Shown here: piece after piece, positions 1 to 10,578 of the stretch
Layout of the letters: each line of letters starts with the position of its first letter
Numbering within the stretch: the first letter of the stretch is position 1
Source of the DNA: UBA6164 sp964344155
GTDB taxonomy: Bacteria; Patescibacteriota; Gracilibacteria; BD1-5; UBA6164
Assembly (NCBI GenBank): GCA_964344155.1
Contig: CAYFMG010000004.1
Location: 19,518-83,517, forward strand
Length of the DNA stretch: 64,000 nucleotides
Direction: 5' to 3'
Position numbers and translations under genes: made by a program
Notes under the pieces: model-generated
What the model saw: the letters and a program-made list of their open reading frames with translations, nothing else
The model's database searches: none
Told to the model about the DNA's origin: nothing

Positions 1-1365
1 GCAAATGAAGCTGATTTAAAAGCTAAATTTGAGTCTTATGACATAAAAGAAGTTGAAGAACAAAGAAATGAGATTAGAGAATCAACTTCTGATAAAATAA
101 AAGAAGCACATAGAGATACTATGATGTATATTCTTTGAGGGTATATTTTTGAACATGGTGTTGATATAAGTACAATAAGAACTTCAGGAACTACTGTTGA
201 GTTATCTAGTAGCAATAGTATTGATACAAAAATAGATGATATATCTACAGATGATATAGAAAGATGATTAACTGAATACTTTGTTGTAAAAGGTTATGAA
301 AAGAAAAATGGAAAAGAAATTTCTAAACATGTTGCTGAAAAATTTAAATCTGATTTTAGATCTGAACAAGATATTAAACAAGAAAAAATAAAATTTGATG
401 CAAATATAGAACAATTTAGAGATTATTTAAAACTAAAAGATTCAAGTAATAATACAATATATGATCTACTTACTGAAGATGAGTTAGTTTCTATGTGGCA
501 AGCGGTACAAATTAATTTAGTACAAAAATGAGTAAAAGCAATAGAAGAAAAAGAATGATTTATGCAAACTCTTTTAGGACAATTTGATATAGAATGATTA
601 AATGGTAAGTCATTAAAAGAAAACTGGGAAAATGCTAATTGATTACAAAAATGACTAGGTATGATTGGTCTTGGTTACTGACTTTATAAAGGTATAATGT
701 TATTATGGGATAAATCTCCACTTAAATGACATTTTTGGAAAGTTATATGAGGAACTTTAGCCGCTGACCTTGCTTGACAAGTATATTCTTGAGAATCATA
801 TTTAAAAAAATGATTAGTTTGAACAATAGAACTTTTAGTATGATCAAATAATATAGAGGATTACAAAAAACAACAAAAAGAATTAGAAGCTGAAAGATAT
901 GATTTTGAAGAAGAAGACTATGCTCCATTAGCCTTATTAGTACTTTGAGAAAGAAGTGGTAGAGATTTAGATAATTTTGGTTTTATAAATAAAAGTAGTA
1001 ATGATCCTATGGTTCAAATGCTAGTTCTTGAAGCTGAAAAAAATTGAGACTCTATAGCTGATTTAAAAAGAAAACTTACAAAAGGAAGAGGTCAATTGAT
1101 AGAAAATACTACAAATAATTTACCAGAAGTAAACAAATTAACTCTAAATGAATTAAAATCTGTATCATGAAATAATCTTTTTGAAAAAAGAGATACTGTA
1201 ATGACTAGGATAGATGCTATAAATAGAGGAATAGATGTAGCTATAGATAATTGATTAGTAAGAAGTGATATAATTAAAGATTATAACAATCAAATTAAAG
1301 ATTTTTTAATAAATGGCACTTCTTTCAAGATTAAAGAAATGTGAAAGACTATTACTATATCATAG
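1..1365 (+). CDS. Large hypothetical protein (5' end outside window)
   Basis: Reading frame 1 is open from the left edge to TAG at 1363-1365 when UGA is read as glycine; 454 residues are visible and the start lies outside. The visible part is charged and helical at first (many Glu/Lys). Around residues 215-285 a glycine-rich, hydrophobic stretch contains two possible membrane or amphipathic segments (LGMIGLGYGLYKG and GTLAADLAGQVY), and a second charged helical region follows. I recognise no family. The next gene starts 14 bases downstream on the same strand, so the two are probably co-transcribed. About twenty UGA codons occur, far more than in the highly expressed genes of the window. Function unknown; the gene call is firm, the product is not. 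Confidence 0.85.
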
Positions 1366-1379
1366 TTTAAAAAGAAAAA

Positions 1380-4300
1380 ATGGTAAATATAGAAAAAAAC
1401 TTACATTCACCTGAAAATATAAATGATATTCTAAATAAAAATGAATATCTAATTATTGTAAATAATATATCGGAAAGCTTTAAACAAAGATTTCCGAATT
1501 TTCAGCTTGATTTGAAAACTTTTCTATCAAAAGAACCAAAAAAATATACAGAAAAACGTTTTTATAATGAATATATTAAAATTATAAAAAGAGTCCCTGA
1601 TATTTATTCTTTATATACAAGAGAAAATAAAACAAAACAAGACTATAAAGCTCTATTATCTGAGAATAATAGAGCATATTTTAGTGATTCTCAAATACAA
1701 AAATTACAAGAAGAATTTGATGGCTTTGAAATTAAAGAAAAAACAGAAACTCTAGAATTACACGGAATTGATACATTTTCTAGTTTTATCGATAAAACAA
1801 AAGCAATAGAATCAATATACCAAAATGAAATAATTAGTTATTTAAAGTATTTAAAAAAACTAGATTCCAGTACAATTACAATATTAGAAAAACCAAAACC
1901 TCAAAACTTAGAAAAACAAATAAAAACTATATCATTAAGAGATATACAAACTATATCAGAAATAGATACTTTTTTATCAAGTAATAATAGAATATTTAAA
2001 GATTTAATCCCAAATAATTTTGCTCACAAATACAATGAAATTTCAAATATATGAATAAAAAATTGAGCTTTGGACTTAGCAACATATTATAGCTATTTAT
2101 CAACAGAAACTCAACTATCAAGATTAAGAAAAAAACAACAAAAATTATCTGAAGTATATATCTCTCCTAACTTAGACAATGCAGATAAACAATTAAGCTA
2201 CCCTTGAATTGAAAAAGCAACTAGATTCTTTGAAAAAAACTCAAGAACAATACAAAAAATATTATCTTGAGAAAAAACTTGAAGAATAAAAGAAGCTCTG
2301 ATAGAAAAAATGACAAGAGAATTTAGACAAATAATAAAAGAAGTAAAACAAGAAAATTGATATATTCCATGGGAATATAGAGAGTATTTAGAAAAAATAG
2401 AAACTCTTTGAAAACCAGAAAAAAATCTAATAGAATTTTTACATTTATTTAAGTCATACTTAAGCTCTTGAGTAGAACAAGGTATATGAAAATGAAGTAA
2501 TGAAAGTGATCAAGAAGTAATTAAAGAAGTTGAATTTTTAATAAAAGAAGCTCAGTCTTGAAGTGATTCTTTAGCTAAATTATGAGTTGATTGAGAATTA
2601 GAAGATAGACTTGAAGATTTTTATGAATATTTATTAGAATGAATAGAGTGACAAGACTGAAAAAGAATTCATATAAGTATAGATGAAATAGATAATTTTA
2701 TAAAAAATCTATGAACTTGAAAAGATATAGATTTTCATACTTTAAAAACAAGTCTTGCTAGCCACATGGTTACATCAGAAATAGCTGGTTTTGATGAACT
2801 ACCTTTCTATTCAAACACTGCAAATCTACAAGAATGATGGAATTTAGTAAGAAATGATATTGTTAGTTTAATCCCTGGCGAAGTAGAAGCTCAAAAAAAA
2901 TTATATAATGATAAATTAAATATTGATTTTTCAAACGAAGAAATATCTTTATTTAAAGAACAAATAGAAAAAATTCCTCGTTATACAAAAGAAGCTATTC
3001 TTAAAAATAATGATATAACTATAGGTTGAAACATTGATGGAAAGTTACTAACTCATTTTGTAGAACAAGCAAAAGAAAACTGAATAAAATATATGGCTGA
3101 ATATGATGCTGTTAGGTTATCATATAAAAGTGGAAAATTATCAAAAAAACTATCTAATGAACAAAAGAAATTCTTAGATAACTTTTATGATACAAACAGA
3201 AATGTAAAAGAAATATGAAACCTTGTAATTAGAGAAGCTATATTATTTGCTATAAGTACTGCTTTATTAGCAGGTTCTATATGAGCTATATCTAGAATTG
3301 CCAGTCTATCAACAGTAGGAGCTCTAGCTATAAATACTGGGTGACGTGTTTTAACATGATTAAACAGAACAGAAAGAATAAGTAAATTTACTCTTAGATG
3401 AGCTAATCTTGCTTCTGAGGTAGCAATATATACTGCTGCAAGTAATTCTTTAAATAATGGAGAATTTTCAATGAAATATTTTATTGAAAATTTAGCTATG
3501 ATTTGATGAGGTGTTGCATGATTTACTATTGGATGAAAACTTATAAAACCTTGAACTTCAAAGTTTAAGACTACATTATCTACAATAAGTAGTGTTGGTT
3601 TCTGAGGTCTATGATCTATTGTATGATTAACAGCTATAGAATTAAATAATGGGCAATCTGTTTCAGTTATGGAAATAGAAAATATGGCTACACAAGCATC
3701 AATAATGTGAGTTATGATGTTACCTATTCTATTATGAAGATCAGGATGAAATATATTAGCTAAGATGAAAAGTAAAAAGTTTTTTAATGAGTGAACTCCT
3801 TTAAGAAATAGATTATTTGAATATGAAGGTTTCAATATTGTAGAAAAACAATTAAAATTTATGTGAAAGAGACTTATTGAAATCCCTGAAGTAATTATTC
3901 TAAAAAGTGTTTCAAGAGAAGTTATAGAAAATATTCAAGTTATCCAAATAAAATTAAAAGACCCTATAACAAAAAACATAAATAATATATCTATAAGAAA
4001 TATAGATTGAATTAATAATAAGTTAATAAATTTATGTATAGAGCAAGGCTGACATTTAAAAGCAATATATTCAAAATGAAAAGTAGAGGCTTATTATATT
4101 AAAAAAGAAGGAAAAAAAGTATATTATGATACAAGCTGAAACAAAATAAAAAAACCTTGAGACTTAAAAAATAGAGAAAGTATATCTGTTACTCAATCAA
4201 TAGAAATAACTCCTTCCCAAGCATTAAATTTACAAATTGCTGAAAATGCTATTAAAAATAATCCTGAAGCAAGAAGTTTTTTAAATAGATTTTCAAATAA

Positions 4301-4490
4301 ATTAATATGAGCAGGAATATTTTTAGGTATGATTTATTGAGCTTGACATTTTTCTATTGAATATGCAAGTAATTGGTTTGAAGAAAATAAAGATAATTTT
4401 GATGATATAATAAAAAATTACATAAAAGAAAATTCTGATTTTATGATTCCAGATTGGGCCAAAGAAGTATATTCATTTGCTTCCAATTAA
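1380..4490 (+). CDS. Very large hypothetical protein with membrane segments
   Basis: 1036 residues, ATG at 1380, TAA at 4488-4490, continuous with UGA = Gly. The first ~600 residues are charged and predicted mostly helical. From about residue 615 to 800 come several hydrophobic, Gly/Ala-rich stretches (such as FAISTALLAGSIGAI and SIMGVMMLPILLG), and another lies near residue 980 (LIGAGIFLGMIYGAGHF). The protein therefore looks like a soluble coiled region attached to a multi-helix membrane domain. No motif I know is present. It follows the partial gene upstream by 14 bases, and a strong hairpin terminator lies directly after it. The three large genes at 1-6.7 kb share composition and orientation and may form one functional unit; that is inference only. 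Confidence 0.85.
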
Positions 4491-4495
4491 TTTGC

Positions 4496-4537
4496 AAAAA
4501 TAACTATAAATATGATATAATATTTATAGTTATTTTT
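4496..4537 (+). terminator. Intrinsic terminator after the 1036-residue gene
   Basis: An 18-bp stem (TAACTATAAATAT pairing with ATATTTATAGTTA, extended by A5/T5) with a 6-base loop, followed by a T-run. It lies 5 bases after the TAA and 15 bases before the next ATG. Confidence 0.8.
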
Positions 4538-4552
4538 TTATAAATAAACAAT

Positions 4553-6718
4553 ATGGTAAATAAAGTTGAAAAAATCACATCTGGATCAAGTGAAGTATCA
4601 GTAGAAGGACAAATAGATCAAAAAACAAGAGAAGAAATCTTGGCTTTTTTGGAGTCTAAAAAAGAAAAAGCTGAAAGCTTTGTTGCTGTAATATCAGCTG
4701 AAGAATTAGATGCCTTAAAAGGTTCTATAAATAGTGATCCTAGTTCCCTACCTGAATTCCTAGAAAAACAAGAAAAAGAAACAATCACTTCTACAGAAAT
4801 AATGAGCTGAAGTAAACTAGAGCAAAACCTAGGTTGAAAAGAAGAACTAAAACTTTACCTAGATGCATTAGACTCTGCTACATATGATTATTTATTTAAC
4901 GACAAAGAAGCTCTTTTCAAAACAGTTAAATTATCAGAAGACGAAAAAAGAAACTTCTCAACATGAGTATTATTTTTTATCCTAAAATACATAAATGAAA
5001 AAATAAAAACAGGTAATCTAAAATGAGACATATCAAAAATTGCTGTATGATTATTAGGATGAGAAGATTCAGAACAAGGTATACTTGAAAAACTACCTGA
5101 AATAGGTGAACAAGGATGATCTATTGTTGACTCAGTAAGTAAATGATATGAACTATTTGAAGAAATAAATTTCAGTGATTTATGAAAAACTTTTGATAGT
5201 TTTTTTGGTTCAGACAAATTAAAAGTATTAAAAGAAGCACTTAAAGAACTAAAAATAGAAACTAAATGAGAAACAAATGGTATATTTATAAATCCTTTGG
5301 AATCTCATGATTTTATGGCTTTTGTGTTTAATACTCAAAACATAACAAAAGAACAAATTCTTGAATACGTAAAATCAAAAAAAGATACTAATACAGAGTT
5401 TAATGAAACAGAAAAAACAAAACTTCAAAATATATGAGATGAATTAACTACCCTAGTTGGTCCAAACTTATGAAAAGTTTTATCAAAAGGACTAGCAGTT
5501 AAAAAAATATATGAAAAATGAAAAGATAGCGTAAAAGATGTTATCCTATGAAACAAAACTATTCTATCTATACTTTGATTTTTAGAAAGCATTCCTTTTA
5601 TATGAAGTATTGTATCATCATTTCTTTCTTTTTTAGGTATATCTAATCTAAAAGATATTATTTCTGGAGAAAGCTTTGAAAAAACTAAAAAAGCTATGGA
5701 AATAAGTATAGTAAAACCTTGAAGCTTTTTTGAATGAAAGAAAATACCTAAAGATTTTATGAAAAATAGCTCATGAAAAGATGATTTAGTTTTTTCTCAA
5801 TGAATAAAAAGTATTATTTGAGATAAAAAAGATGAAAAACTATGAGAAGCTATTGAAAGCTTATTTAAAAAAGGTTGAGATCTTATAAACTTTTACAATG
5901 ATGTAAAAGATGGTTTATGAATTTGAGACTTAATAAATGCTGATGAAATAAACTACAAAGAGTTAAGCAAAACTATAAAACACTATAACAGTTTCCTATC
6001 TCAACAAAAAACAAATCCAAAACTAACAGCAACTGAATATCAAACAAAAATAATTAAAGAAAGAAAAGCTGAAGAACAAGAAAATGCACAAGACGAGGCT
6101 CTATTTGTAAAAAGCACTCTACCCATAATTGAATCCACTAGTACGACAGAACACCAAACAACACAAACTGAACAAATTCAAGCTCCCAATGTAAAAAAAG
6201 AAGAAACTCCTCCAGCTATACAAGTAGCACCTAAAGAAGTACCATTAGTTACTGAGGCTGAATGATTTTCTATATGAAATACTAGTATAAAACTTATATT
6301 TGAAGAAGCTTGAATTAAATATCTAGCTAAACTAAAAGAATCTTGAGAAATTATCGTACAATGATGATGAGAAGCTGTAAAATTTTCTTGATGAGAAGAA
6401 ATATTTACATATTTTAAAAAATTTAAAAATGTATTAAATGAAATAGCTAAAGCATCTCATTTCTGAAAAGACATACCTTTTTATAATCCTGAATTAAACT
6501 GATACAAAGTTTATGAAGTTTTAGTTAATTGATTACATAATGAACAAATATGACCAAAAACAATTAATAGAGATTGATTAAAAGATACTATTAAAAAATA
6601 TTTAATATCTAAAGATTGAATAAAAAAATCTCCTGTTGAATTAGAAACAGAAGAAGGAAAAACAACTCCATTAACTTTTGTTAAAGCTGTATGAAGAAGA
6701 ATAGAAAAAACTGCCTAA
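4553..6718 (+). CDS. Large hypothetical protein with Pro/Thr-rich linker
   Basis: 721 residues, ATG at 4553, TAA at 6716-6718, open throughout with UGA = Gly. The N-terminal ~270 residues are acidic and helical. Around residues 340-370 there is a hydrophobic Gly/Ser-rich segment (TILSILGFLESIPFIGSIV) that could insert in a membrane. Residues ~515-570 form a Gln/Thr/Pro-rich low-complexity linker, followed by a compact C-terminal domain (~575-721) with repeated aromatic residues. No known family is recognisable. The hydrophobic-segment-plus-linker architecture resembles secreted or surface multi-domain proteins, but no signal peptide is visible. It has its own terminator overlapping the stop codon. 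Confidence 0.85.
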
Positions 6719-6731
6719 GGCAGTTTTTTTA
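6705..6731 (+). terminator. Bidirectional terminator overlapping two stop codons
   Basis: Perfect 11-bp stem AAAAAACTGCC / GGCAGTTTTTT with loop TAA. The loop is the stop codon of the + gene. The far end of the T-run is the stop codon region of the convergent lipase-like gene, so one hairpin serves both directions. Confidence 0.85.
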
Positions 6732-7202
6732 TTCCCCCAAATACTCAATCAACTTCCCTACAAGATAAATCACCTTCTTATTATCCTTAAAGCTAGTATT
6801 ATAAATATTTTGTAAAAACAACTCTAGCCTTTCTTTTAATACAAGCTTTTGTTTTTGACTATATTTTGAGTCTACAATTCTATACAATTTGTCTAAAATA
6901 ACTCAGTACTTTTTTCATAAACTCCTACTTGTATAATAATCTGATTTTACTTTTTTGTAGCTTGATTTTTCTCATGTTTTTATTTTTAATTCATATCATT
7001 CTAGCTCTCATTTTTTAGCCTTTCAAGAAATTGTAAGTTTATTTTGGACACCGTCTCAGACAATCTCGTCAACAACGATATTATAGCTTCAGTTTCCCGT
7101 TCCAAAGCTATGAATCTTGTGTCTAATTTGTCATGTTCAATATTTAGGTACAAGGAAAAATTCCTTGTTTGAGCTTCACTCTGTATCTCAACTTGTCCAT
7201 GC
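6729..7202 (-). pseudogene. In-frame C-terminal continuation of the lipase-like gene
   Basis: Same frame as the lipase-like gene and directly beyond its TAA. It encodes about 157 residues beginning AWTSGDTEG and ending KLIEYLGE, with glycine UGAs in place and TAA at 6729-6731. It has no start codon near its beginning, so it is unlikely to be expressed alone. The first half is beta-rich, the rest helical. It is best read as the missing C-terminal domain of the upstream hydrolase. Confidence 0.65.
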
Positions 7203-8987
7203 TTATGGTATCTGATTTATGATTTTTCAGCTCTCTGGATCTATTCATATTTTTGCTCATTTTTCATCTTCTATTATCAAGTTTATAGGTGATCTGATTT
7301 CATATCTGATTATAGATGCTAGCTTGTTTCATAAATCAAATTTTTCTCTTCAAAAAAACTTCCTCTGTGTGTAAAATTTATCAACATCCTGTCTAGTTTC
7401 AAATTGTTTTTTGTAGTTTGTTTCTATTATATCATCTATTTTTTCTATGTTACTAATCCCCTTTTTAGAATTGTCCAACTTGGTAATATAGTCTATGTAT
7501 CAAATATATGAATATAGTTTTTTTGTTTTTTCTTCTTTATTATTTCAAAGATTTTCTCAAGTTATTTCTTCTATAACATCTACTGTTGCCATTATAGGCA
7601 TTTTAGTATGTGAACATAACTCTCACAAATGTGATCATAAGTCTCTTGAAGTATTATTCTCTTCTAATTCACGATCAAAACATAACATTTCAATAGATTC
7701 AAATTTATTATTATCTATTTCTTTTTTATTGTATGTATCATTTACTATTAGTTGCAGGTTTTTTGTAGGTACTGTGCCATCTCAACCTTGTCATGTTTGG
7801 TTTCTTTTGTTTGTTTCTATGTTGTAAATATCTACTTTTGGACTACTTGAATACAAGCTGTCTAGATCCTGTCATTTATGACTAGAACTATTGTCTTTGT
7901 AGCTTCATAAATATGTGTCCTTTAAATCAAATCAGACTATATTATTTTTTTCATAAAATCATGTTTTGTTTGAATAAAATAGAGTGTATTTTCATGATAT
8001 ATTATCAAACATCTTTTCTAAGTTTGTATCTAGATTTAGTTCTTCTAGGAAGTTATTTCTAGGATGATTCTTTCTATCTAGTTTTTTATTATTTTTGTAT
8101 AAGTATGATAACTCATTATTATACTTATTTGATTTTTGGATATCTGGTAATAATTGTCATATAGTCACTATTCCATTTGGTATTTTAGTATCATATCAAT
8201 GTATTATTTTGTACAAATCATCATTTTTAAATACTCATAATTGATTTTTTAATACCAAAGATTGGACTAGCTCTGTTGTATTGTGTATGTCTCACTTTGT
8301 CCATAATGGAAAACTATTTGGTGATCATCTTTGTGGTGTTGATATTGTTATTAGTTTGTTCACTCTAGTAAAATTATAACAAAAATCACTTTTTATATTT
8401 TTTATCTGTCATTTTTTAGTATTTTTATAATAATTATCTATATCTTTTTCACTGGCACACATATCTTCAAGCATAGCTCTAGCTACCAATCATCACATAG
8501 AGTGTGCTACTATATTTACTGTTTTTATATCACATCAGTTTTCTTTTTCATATTTTATCCTGATATCCATTACTAGGTCTCTTAGTAGTTTTGCTGTTAT
8601 TTTGTTATCTTTTTTCCAGTCATATCAAAATAGATATAGTGATTGTTTTGGATTCCCCTCTATATATGTTTTAAATTCGTTTGCATAAAATACGTCTCTT
8701 ATATGATATCCATTTTGTTTAAATGCATAAAAAAGTGTGTCATAGGAGTGAGTTATAGGGTCTGGTATCCATCTTTTGACTCTAGTATTTTCATATCAAT
8801 ATTCACTATACCAAGATGCAAGTATTCATGGAATAAAAATAGTTGGTATGTCTGTTTGTTTTATATCTTTACAGCTATTATTTTTAAATGTAAATGTTTG
8901 TTTTACAGTTTCTTGTAGATTGTTTACTGCTAAGATTTGGGGCGCATTTAAAAATACCATTAGTATGGCTACTATTAATTTTTTCAT
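7203..8987 (-). CDS. Secreted lipase/esterase-like alpha/beta hydrolase, C-terminally interrupted
   Basis: ATG at 8987 opens a frame of 594 codons to an in-frame TAA at 7203-7205. Residues 1-20 form a signal peptide (MKKLIVAILM.. ending in A). Residues 51-55 are FIPGI, the oxyanion-hole strand typical of LCAT/triacylglycerol-lipase-like alpha/beta hydrolases. Residues 161-166 are AHSMGG, the nucleophile elbow with Ser163, and a STPQRGSP stretch follows as in this family. It probably hydrolyses esters outside the membrane, perhaps host or prey lipids (inference). After the TAA the same frame stays open for 157 more codons with normal-looking coding content and no early start codon, so the protein was probably about 750 residues before a nonsense change, or the TAA is a sequence error. 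Confidence 0.75.
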
Positions 8988-8999
8988 GTGTATTTAGTA

Positions 9000-9359
9000 T
9001 TAAAATATATTATTATTTACTTCTTTGTTTTGTTTAAGTTTTTCTTTTATTATCTGTTTTATTTTATAATCATATCAATAAGGATTAGATCTTTCTAACT
9101 TCTCTAACAATCAATTTTCTATTAAATTTTTTTCATAAAACTCTATTATCTCTTTATCTATATATTTAAGTCATATATCATCTTTTTGGAAATTTATGTA
9201 CAAGTGCAAAGCTACATAGTATCAAAAAGTCGGGTCTTTATATATTTCAGCTATTTTTCTTAATCAAAATTCTCTAGCTTGTTCAAAATTGTACTCATAT
9301 AGTTCTTTTAAGTCGTTTTGTTTAGCGTATTCAAAGACTTGTGCGTAGTGCTCTGCTTT
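9000..9359 (-). pseudogene. In-frame continuation of the interrupted membrane protein
   Basis: About 119 codons in the same frame after the TAA at 9360-9362, ending in TAA at 9000-9002. The sequence starts KAEHYAQVFEYAK and is helical, with aromatic-rich repeats suggesting a small TPR-like or coiled domain. No usable start codon is evident near its beginning. Read as the cytosolic tail of the membrane protein, lost to nonsense mutation or sequence error. Confidence 0.6.
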
Positions 9360-9836
9360 TTACAAGGCTGTATTTTTTCTTTTTGTACACATAGTTGTAG
9401 GTTCATATGAATGATCTATTCTATATTTATCTATATCATCCTCCAAACAATACTTTTGCATATATAATATATATTTATCTATATCCTCTACTTTTCAACT
9501 ACTATCTAAATGATTTTGGTAAGAAAAATCATAATATATTCTCATATCATGAGATAATATATAAGAAGCTAGATATCAAAACATAGCTAATAATATTATG
9601 ATAAATCCTTTTTTGTGTTTATCTATATTTGTAAAATAATAGATCAATATTAAAGAAATTAAAAATATTGATATAGCTAAATAAGAATAAACTCACCATA
9701 TATAGTGATATGTAGGGCATATTCACAAATCTATATATCATCATCAACATGACATAGTTATATATGCTCACCTATCCCACAAAAAATAGATTAATACAAA
9801 TCATAAAATATATATCCATCTATAATTTTTTTTCAT
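9360..9836 (-). CDS. Small multi-pass membrane protein, interrupted
   Basis: ATG at 9836; 158 codons to an in-frame TAA at 9360-9362. It has hydrophobic segments near residues 6-20, 48-68 and 75-93, then a polar region with two cysteines. Beyond the TAA the same frame continues to 9000 (see next entry), so the original product was about 278 residues. A 48-bp repeat with a clear TATAAT lies 33-80 bases upstream of the start and is repeated upstream of the PemK-like gene. No family recognised. It lies just upstream of the lipase-like gene with 12 bases between the extended frame and the lipase ATG, so the two may be one transcript. Confidence 0.6.
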
Positions 9837-9868
9837 AAAAATATGTTTATAAATTAAAATATAAGCTT

Positions 9869-9916
9869 ATTATACTGATGAGGCATTAAAAAGTGATTAA
9901 AATCAGAGACTTTTTT
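9869..9916 (-). repeat. 48-bp repeat, copy 1 (promoter/operator-like)
   Basis: Matches 10457-10504 in 47 of 48 bases. On the minus strand it ends in TATAAT (9869-9874), 33 bases before the ATG of the membrane protein gene, and holds the inverted repeat TGATT-TT-AATCA. The single difference is G at 9877 versus C at 10465. Because both copies precede minus-strand genes, a shared promoter and operator is the likely role. Confidence 0.75.
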
Positions 9917-9937
9917 TATTTTTTTATTACAAAAATA

Positions 9938-9966
9938 TTGACTTTTTGTCTATTATTTAATATAAT
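9938..9966 (+). promoter_or_regulatory. Consensus sigma-70-type promoter
   Basis: TTGACT (9938-9943), 17-base spacer, TATAAT (9961-9966). It reads towards the palindrome and terminator hairpin at 9983-10057, with no credible protein gene downstream, so it may drive a short RNA. Confidence 0.7.
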
Positions 9967-9972
9967 AACTAT

Positions 9973-10057
9973 ACTAATGTCCCTTAATTGTGGATTTTCC
10001 CTCTCTTTACAGAGAGGAGAATTAAGAGTTAAAAAAGTATATTTTTTAACTCTTTTT
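9973..10057 (+). ncRNA. Candidate ~85-nt small RNA
   Basis: Begins where the promoter at 9938-9966 would start transcription. It contains two nested stems (CTTAATT/AATTAAG enclosing CCTCTCT/AGAGAGG) and ends in a hairpin plus T-run (AAGAGTTAAAAAA / TTTTTTAACTCTT, then T7). Its 3' part is antisense to the last codons and terminator of the PemK-like gene. No RNA family is recognised; expression is inferred only from promoter and terminator signals. Confidence 0.4.
9983..10026. repeat. Nested GC-containing palindrome (P1)
   Basis: Outer arms CTTAATT (9983-9989) and AATTAAG (10020-10026) enclose an inner 7-bp stem CCTCTCT / AGAGAGG (10000-10017) with loop TTAC. The form resembles the palindromes inside queA, beside the DUF559 gene and at 62.84 kb, in an otherwise AT-rich setting. 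Confidence 0.6.
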
Positions 10058-10427
10058 TTATTTCTAATAAATCAGCTCAAGATATTTCTCATTTCCGTTC
10101 TAAAAACCTCTTTTTATCCACAACTCTTACTTGTGATAAGACAATATAACTATCTTTTCAAAAATAACTATTACTTAATTGATAATAAAATTTTGTATTC
10201 TTTTATCTTGTTGTCATTGATGCTACAAAAAATAAATTTCATACTTTTTTTATAACTAAAACAGGCCTTTTAAAATCAAGTCATTTTCCATTTGATTCAT
10301 ATCAAATATTAATTCAACTATGTATGTACCATATTTCTTTTGGATTTATATAAAAATTAACTAACTCTTTAGTATTTATTCTTTGCTTTAAATTATTCCA
10401 AAAATTATATAATTCTTGCTTTAACAT
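10029..10427 (-). pseudogene. PemK/MazF-like toxin gene, frameshifted
   Basis: ATG at 10427 opens 74 codons that match the N-terminal half of PemK/MazF-type mRNA interferases: KEIWYIHSGINIGYE, GKG, RPVLVIKK, then MTT. The frame stops at TAA 10203-10205. A different frame takes over immediately and gives the expected second half (KFYYQLSNSYFGKDSYIVLSQVR.., ending LKNILF with TAA at 10029-10031). One indel in AACAAGATAAGAAT therefore breaks the gene. No antitoxin gene is adjacent. The 48-bp repeat copy 2 supplies a TATAAT about 30 bases upstream of the start, and the terminator hairpin at 10024-10057 overlaps the gene end. The family is recognised with good confidence; whether it is functional is doubtful unless the frameshift is an assembly error. 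Confidence 0.75.
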
Positions 10428-10456
10428 TTTACTTAATTAATAAATTAATTAATACC

Positions 10457-10504
10457 ATTATACTCATGAGGCATTAAAAAGTGATTAAAATCAGAGACTT
10501 TTTT
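10457..10504 (-). repeat. 48-bp repeat, copy 2 (promoter/operator-like)
   Basis: Near-identical to 9869-9916 (47/48). On the minus strand its TATAAT lies 29 bases before the PemK-like ATG at 10427. It carries the same TGATT/AATCA inverted repeat. Confidence 0.75.
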
Positions 10505-10521
10505 GAAAAAAGTCATTTTTA

Positions 10522-10548
10522 TTGACTATTAAGCAAAATCTATATAAT
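10522..10548 (+). promoter_or_regulatory. Likely queA promoter
   Basis: TTGACT at 10522-10527 and TATAAT at 10543-10548, separated by 15 bases, about 30 bases before the queA ATG. The spacer is short, so activity may be moderate. The hairpin GACTTTT/AAAAGTC lies just before it. Confidence 0.6.
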
Positions 10549-10578
10549 ACTGCTAAATATTTTTTTGTTTATAGATAT

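Noticed and set aside
9873..9882. CTGATGAG, the core of a hammerhead ribozyme, in repeat copy 1
   Set aside because: The second repeat copy reads CTCATGAG, and there is no correctly placed GAAA with stems I-III, so the match is chance.
10114..10122. TTATCCACA, a perfect DnaA box
   Set aside because: It is a single copy inside the toxin gene, with no cluster of boxes or unwinding element nearby; not evidence of an origin.
9893..10255. 120-codon + strand frame with hydrophobic residues
   Set aside because: It runs across a promoter, a palindrome, a terminator and the antisense of the PemK-like gene; the composition is that of random AT-rich DNA.
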